Part shown: positions 59,641-64,000 of the stretch, one piece after another
How the letters are laid out: the number at the start of each line of letters is the position of its first letter
How positions within the stretch are numbered: position 1 is the stretch's first letter
Source of the DNA: Takakia lepidozioides
Taxonomy: Eukaryota > Streptophyta > Takakiopsida > Takakiales > Takakiaceae
Assembly (NCBI GenBank): GCA_030704615.1
Contig: CM060732.1
Location: 27,447,053-27,511,052 of the forward strand
DNA length: 64,000 nucleotides
Reading direction: 5' to 3'
Notes under the pieces: generated by a model
Told to the model about the DNA's origin: nothing
The model's input: only the letters and a program-made list of their open reading frames with translations
Databases searched by the model: none
Program-made: the position numbers and the translations under genes

Positions 59641-60075
59641 GCGGATCTTTTAGAAGATGGTCTAGGGTTTAGGGTCTAAGGTGGTCAATAAAGGCTTGCA
59701 AAGGTAACAAAAAGTAGAAAAAAGTAGAAAAAGACAGTAAATTTTAAGGGGGGGCGGTTCGGACCCAAATACAAATGCAATGAAAACCAAAACAAATGCA
59801 TACAAAGTGCGTCTATCATGTCTAAAAGGATGCTATAAGACTGTTATGTCTTATGCAAGGACTCCCGCCCTCACGAGATAAGGTTCTCTAATTGAAGAAT
59901 GAGGCACTTTCGCTCCAACCGTAAGCTTTTTTATGTTTGCTTCTCCTTGTTTAGCGACAAAAATCTTGCTCACTATGGGCAAGCATGCGCTCAAGGCACT
60001 CACAAACATAGGGTCAAGTCTCAATCCCTAGATGGAAAACTTATGCCCCACCTTCAAAAAAAGGTTCGTTAGTTG
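59216..60075. repeat. Inverted duplication of PLE type B 3' ends around a telomeric centre
   Basis: 59216-59612 recurs in reverse complement at 59680-60075. Between the arms are C-rich telomeric repeats (59611-59638), a 23-bp spacer (CTGCGGATCTTTTAGAAGATG) and G-rich repeats (about 59662-59678). Both element 3' ends therefore face the centre. Confidence 0.82.
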
Positions 60076-60089
60076 TCTTTTTATCTTAT

Positions 60090-60666
60090 GCTCTTTTTGA
60101 GACAACACTTATTCGACAGTATACTGGCGGTGAGGCTCATTGCACTTCACTCCATTTCTTTCTTCCCACTGAAGAGCTCAGATTTTGAGCGAAACTAGTC
60201 TGGGGCTTATAAAGATTTGCTAGTATTCTGCATATAAGTGTGTTTTGTCTCACTTTCCCCTTTGTGTTGTTGTACCTTACAGTTGCATTGTTTAGACTGT
60301 CTATCTAGTCTTGCCTTTGCTGCTAGGTTTGTTCTCTAGTGTGTGTTTTCTCTTCCATAAGAGATAGATTTTTGTTATCCTGTATTTACGGTGAAACAGT
60401 CTCAGTCATACACTTTAGTCATTTGCATGTCTTTGTTCAGAACATATCAACATCACTCATATCCTACCTTTGTGTCTTCAGAATCATCTCTTTGAGTTTT
60501 TCTATAGATATCTTGAAGTTTTTTCAGAGCATAACCGGCCCTCCTAAAAACTTTTTAGTCTGCACTGTGTTACTATTGCACCCGGTGCATTCACGGTTCA
60601 AATTTGTTGTACTGCTACATTTAGTTCCAATCTTTTGAAGACCCTAAACCCGAAACCCTAAACCCA
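60090..60666 (+). mobile_element. PLE type A variant 3' region with ribozyme and telomeric joint
   Basis: Contains a hammerhead at 60164-60205, GGCCCTCCTAAAAACTT near 60537, CACCCGGTGCATTC near 60580 and CTGCTACATTTAG. It ends at 60640-60665 with ACCCTAAACCC-GAAACCCTAAACCC. More diverged than the other type A copies. Confidence 0.75.
60164..60205 (+). ncRNA. Type I hammerhead ribozyme with A at the variable core position
   Basis: TCCCA, CTGAAGA, GCTC, loop AGATTTT, GAGC, GAAA, AC-TA-GTC, TGGGG. The only core difference is at the position after CUGA, which is variable in hammerheads, so activity is still expected. Confidence 0.85.
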
Positions 60667-61455
60667 CGGAGTTAATTGTAGTCGATAACTTGTTTTCATC
60701 CACTGGATGATTTTCTCCCACCGAGACTTTTTGGACGATTTTCTCCGTACGAGACATCTGTTGGATGGTTTTTCTCCTCATGAGACATCCACTGGAAGAT
60801 TGTCCACACGAGGCAGTTCACTCCTAGTAGTATATAAGCGGGGGGTGGGTTTTGTATCTCATTCATTTTCTTTCCCACTGATGAGCTCACGTGCTGAGCG
60901 AAACTAGTCTGGGGTTTATAAAGATTTGGCTTCACTACTTTGCATGATCTTGCCTCGTGGTCTCACCCTTTGAAGTTGTTGAGTTTTTCGAAGTTGTCGA
61001 GTTTAAGATGCGTTTGTATCCCCTGCTTTAGATCATTGCATTGTTATGTGCTCTGTGTCTATACGATAGTGCATGCCATAAACTCCCTCTCGAGTAGTGC
61101 ATGTGAGATCTGCATCTAAGTTGTTCCTAGTGTGTCCATTCTCTTGCAAAACAGAGACAGGGTTCTATTCTCCTGTGCATCCAGTGAAATAGTTCTCATA
61201 CGCACTTTTGCCTCGTGCATAGGTTTGCAGTTGCATTTCATGACACCTCACATACTTCTATTCTAGTTTCCTGTCTCTCAGGATCTCTCCTTTCAGGTTT
61301 GATTCACAGGATCTGAAATTTTTCTAGGGGTGCATAACTGGCCCCCCTAAAACTTGTTTGCACGGATTGTGTTTATCTTGCACCTGGTGCATCCGCGTTG
61401 TACTGCTACATTTGTTTTGACACTTTCTGTGAACCCTCAACCCTCAATCCTCAAC
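60667..61455 (+). mobile_element. PLE type A copy with ribozyme and variant telomeric joint
   Basis: Starts, after the preceding telomeric unit, inside the pre-ribozyme region (CACGGAGTTAATTGTAGTC) and runs through the hammerhead at 60873-60914 to the complete 3' end (TTTTGACACTTTCTGTG) at about 61430. The joint is AACCCTCAACCCTCAATCCTC rather than AACCCTAAA. Gag sequence of a gypsy element abuts at about 61455. Confidence 0.8.
60873..60914 (+). ncRNA. Type I hammerhead ribozyme, PLE type A copy at 60.9 kb
   Basis: Same paired and core sequence as the minus-strand copy at 22862-22903, with GTC cleavage triplet ending at 60909. Confidence 0.9.
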
Positions 61456-62278
61456 ATTCAGCCCTTTCAATTGCCTCGTTCAAAGTCTTAGGTGGCTTCT
61501 CCTCCAACTTCCGCCTGGCCCATGGGGCCAGTCCCGCCACAAAGTTGAAGCCATTTCTGGTTCTGCCATGTCCGCGACTTTGAGTAACAACACATTGAAA
61601 TCCTGAACATATCCCCGAATGTCATCCGTTTGCTTCAAATTCCTCATCTTGTCGCAGGTGAGCCAGGACGCGTTGAGGGGCACAAACTGTCTCTTCATAA
61701 GTTCTTTGAACCCACTCCAACTCAAGGTTTCCGAGTTTGGATCTTGGTTGTGGAGACGTTTCTGCCACCATTGTTGGGCATAGCTCCTCAAATAGGTGGG
61801 AGCCACTTCCACCCGATCCTCGTCGCTCAACTTGGCCGCTCGGAAGTATTACTCTAGCTCCAGGAGCCAGGTGTTGAGTGCCTTCCGATTTCGGACGCCC
61901 TCAAAGGTGCCGGGTTCCTTAGGCTTCACCTTAAACTTGCCTTAGTGGAAGTGACATTAGCCGCCTTCAACACGTCTTTCAACGTCCCGCCAAACTGCGC
62001 CAACAACCCTTCCCAAAAGGCTGCTGGCATGGGAGACATCTGTTGGTCTGGCGGAGCCTCTTGAAGGTCCTCGGACTCCGACTCCCAAAATTCCTCCCGT
62101 CCTTATGCGGCCTCGCTCTCAGAAGCATGAATCGCCTCTTCAAATTGCCGCTTCGGTGACACGTCGCTCCCACCGGCCTCACCAGGATCATAATCTTTCG
62201 GGTTGTTCTGCTTTCGCTTGGTCTTGTCCGACCCCATGATGAGGCTGATCTCAAGGACGATCACGTACTGAACTCTAA
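61455..62278 (-). pseudogene. Truncated Ty3/gypsy gag fragment
   Basis: Minus-strand gag, homologous to 10145-10928 of the chromovirus. The open frame 61830-61480 has [40 protein letters not shown] and ADMAEPEMAS. A short deletion near 61550 and a base loss near 61938 break it. It is cut off at 61455, exactly where the PLE telomeric joint ends. Confidence 0.85.
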
Positions 62279-62290
62279 GCTCTGATACCA
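62279..62290 (-). other. Primer-binding site for tRNA-iMet
   Basis: On the minus strand TGGTATCAGAGC follows two bases after the LTR start at 62293, equivalent to the site at 10970-10981. Confidence 0.9.
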
Positions 62291-62292
62291 AG

Positions 62293-62940
62293 TGTTGCGT
62301 ACCGAATGGTCGAGGGTCTTAGAGACGGGCGGCCCTAGAACCGCCAAGTCCTTCCTTTCAGGGGACCGCGGATAGCGCGAGACCCTCCACCATTGTTGGG
62401 GGCTCCTCTCCAGGGGTTCAGGTAAGGGCGGGACAGTCGAGGGTCTCGGCCCTCGAGTGTCGGGCTGCGAGGGAGGGGTGGGGGGAAGGCGCGACGGTTG
62501 AGGGTCGCGGCCGGCCGGAGACCATCGACCATCGTGGAGGATGCGTAGGGCTGAGCTGGTCGAGGGTCTTGTCTCGCGCTCTGGAGACCCCCGAGCACTG
62601 GGGCAGGGAGGGCCGGTGCGGTCAGAGGGTCTCGGCCTGCACGAGATTGGGCTGCTCTAGGGGGTCGGGACGGTCGAGGGTGTTGTGCCGCGCTCCCGAG
62701 ACCTCGACCACTGGGGCAGGGAGGTCCGCGGCCGGCCGGAGACCCTCGACCACCGTGGAGGTTGCGCGGGGCCTTTGCCGGTCGAGGGTGATGTCCCGCG
62801 CTCCCGAGACCCTCGACCACCGAGGCAAGGAGGGCCGGGACGGTTGAGGGTCGCGGCCGGCTGGAGACCCTCAACCAAGTCCGCAGGTTTCGCCCCTCAA
62901 TGGCTTCCACGCCGCGACCCTCGACCGTCCGCCAACCGCA
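62293..62940 (-). repeat. LTR-like region rich in GGTCGAGGGTC repeats
   Basis: Begins TGTTGCGTACCGAATGGTCG. Unlike the LTR at 10984, it is dominated by GGTCGAGGGTC and its complement GACCCTCGACC (at least ten copies, both orientations, with CCGCGCTC and CCGGCCGGAG linkers). Because it sits next to a gag with primer-binding site, it is the 5' LTR of a related family whose LTR has acquired or amplified a GC-rich minisatellite. The right end is uncertain. Confidence 0.6.
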
Positions 62941-62952
62941 CTTCCGTCCTCA

Positions 62953-63095
62953 GAGGGTTTAGAGGGTTTAGAATTCACAAATTTAGGGTTTAGGGTTCAG
63001 GGTGGTCAACGGCTTGCAAAGGTAACAAAAAGTAGAAAAAATACTCAAAAACGACACATTAAATTTTAAGGGGGGCCAGTTCGGAGGTTTACTAT
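62953..63095 (-). mobile_element. Antisense PLE type B 3' end after TTTAGGG repeats
   Basis: GAGGGTTTAGAGGGTTTAG and TTTAGGGTTTAGGGTTCAG (62953-62999) are followed by the type B 3' terminus in reverse (GGTGGTCAACGGCTTGC, AAATTTTAAGGGGGGCC). Similarity ends after about 95 bp. Confidence 0.78.
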
Positions 63096-63099
63096 TTCA

Positions 63100-63345
63100 T
63101 GAGCAGAAACCATGAGCCATGAGCCATGAGCCATGAGCCGCATGAGCGGCGAGCCGAAGTTTAAGACACGCGGTTTTCATGAGCGGACTCCTCCAAATTT
63201 GGAAATGCGGCAGATTAAAAAAGTATTAAAATAATAGTTTTTTTTTAATTTGACCTTGCCATTTTTGAAAATTCCAGATCCTGTAATGCGGCGAAGATAT
63301 GTCGTGTGTAACAACTCCGCTCATGGTTTTGTAGATCCGCTCATG
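63100..63345. repeat. CATGAGC / CCGCTCATG short repeats
   Basis: CCATGAGC is repeated in tandem at about 63111-63140, followed by scattered GCATGAGCGG, TCATGAGCGGACTCC and CCGCTCATGG (63316, 63339). Similar motifs interrupt the PLE reverse transcriptase at 12385-12435. Confidence 0.55.
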
Positions 63346-63349
63346 GAAA

Positions 63350-64000
63350 TGAGTGACTGGACAACGAGAAATCCAGTATACCATGGCAAAAGGACGTCAC
63401 ATACTGGCCTGTATAGAGTATTCCGCGGTTTTACATGCCTTAACATTGGAATGAAGCTGACCCTTCTGTCGCGATTGAACCAATAGAGTCTGCACCAATA
63501 GAGTCTGTAGTACTTCACAATTCTGTCATCTTCGGGTATTTGGCAGGAAAAGTTTGTGACTCAACTGGGAAATGCGGTGCCGCATTACGGTTCGTACGTG
63601 TGAAATTTCTGGGGGGTTTGGTGTTGGCGACGGTCGTGATCAGGTCAACCGAATGATCACCCAATTTTTGAATGACCTGCCAAGCTTCATGATACAATTA
63701 TGCTAAATGCCCTTGTTTGCATGTAGACCTCGCCCTGGTTTGGAGCTTTGGAGGTCGGATCTCTCAGAGCTCGTTGTGGTTGTTTATGTTTCATATTCAA
63801 TTTTTTAGTAAGCTAAAAAGGTATTGGTATTCTATAGAATGAGCTTGGAAAATTGAATGTAATGTTCAAGGCAGTTAATTTTGGCATGTTCTCTTAGTTA
63901 CTCATTGTGCAAGTTTTTGGTGCAGGATTCTAGGGACTCTGGGCAATTCTTGGTCAGTTCTACTCATTTATGTTTCTACCCTTGTCTACTTTTACAGGCT
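63350..64000. other. Right edge without a supported gene
   Basis: Short open frames only and no recognisable motif. The last 200 bp are AT-rich. Confidence 0.35.

Noticed and set aside
59600-59680. Telomere-telomere chromosome fusion
   Set aside because: A fusion would read TTTAGGG then CCCTAAA from left to right; here the order is the reverse, with PLE ends outside.

Overview
The window looks like an accessory, probably chromosome-end-proximal or heterochromatic stretch of a land-plant nuclear genome. Evidence: Arabidopsis-type TTTAGGG telomeric repeats, a long intron-poor PPR gene with DYW-type C-terminal remnants, plant-style CACTA (Tnp2) and SWIM-type MULE transposases, LTR elements with a tRNA-iMet primer-binding site, and canonical GT-AG splice sites. 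The protein flavour (PLS-type PPR, Crinkler-like kinases, Penelope-like elements) suggests a seed-free plant (lycophyte, fern or bryophyte). That is inference; no species can be fixed from the sequence. Almost nothing is an ordinary intact gene: most coding signals are decayed transposons or duplicated, rearranged gene fragments.

Layout. 0.2-3.7 kb: decayed MULE transposase (-). 4.4-5.2 kb: first copy (-) of an unrecognised gene family, here called FBL, next to short palindromic repeats. 5.2-11.6 kb: Ty3/gypsy chromovirus (-) with two LTRs and a primer-binding site, but with its chromodomain end on the opposite strand. 11.7-15.5 kb: Penelope-like element (PLE) with reverse transcriptase, hammerhead ribozymes and telomeric-repeat joints. 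18.4-31.6 kb: three related loci carrying Crinkler-like kinase pieces, a roughly 2.2-2.4 kb inverted repeat, LINE fragments and an antisense PLE. 33.7-35.3 kb: uninterrupted integrase ORF ending in a PHD finger. 36.1-38.3 kb: LTR fragment, coiled-coil ORF, GGGGTTACATG minisatellite and a 478-bp Mutator-type MITE with perfect 9-bp target duplications. 39.0-44.0 kb: PPR gene preceded by OSB-type PDF-motif exons and followed by a frameshifted DYW domain. 45.6-50.7 kb: LINE pieces joined to a CACTA transposase. 50.8-51.9 kb: scrambled PPR copy. 52.2-56.0 kb: repeats, a lone LTR with primer-binding site, second FBL copy and an array of GTCGGTGCCGAC palindromes. 56.1-57.5 kb: F-box segment, palindromes, third FBL copy and an antisense MULE piece. 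57.6-63.1 kb: second PLE lineage, more type A PLE tails, a gypsy gag fragment and repeated telomeric joints.

The most notable system is the PLE set at 12-15, 22.6-23.7 and 57.6-63.1 kb. Two lineages share one layout: a reverse transcriptase without a visible GIY-YIG endonuclease, a type I hammerhead ribozyme about 0.3 kb downstream, and a conserved 3' end abutting C-rich telomeric repeats (CCCTAAA in the sense direction). This is the arrangement expected for endonuclease-lacking, telomere-attaching PLEs (Athena/Coprina type). One fragment (about 14,046-14,568) runs from the ribozyme cleavage position to the telomere-joined 3' end, as if a ribozyme-processed RNA had been copied onto a chromosome end. 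Other strong leads are the integrase-PHD ORF, the PDF-PPR chimera with seven near-identical 303-bp PPR triplets, and two kinds of palindrome array.
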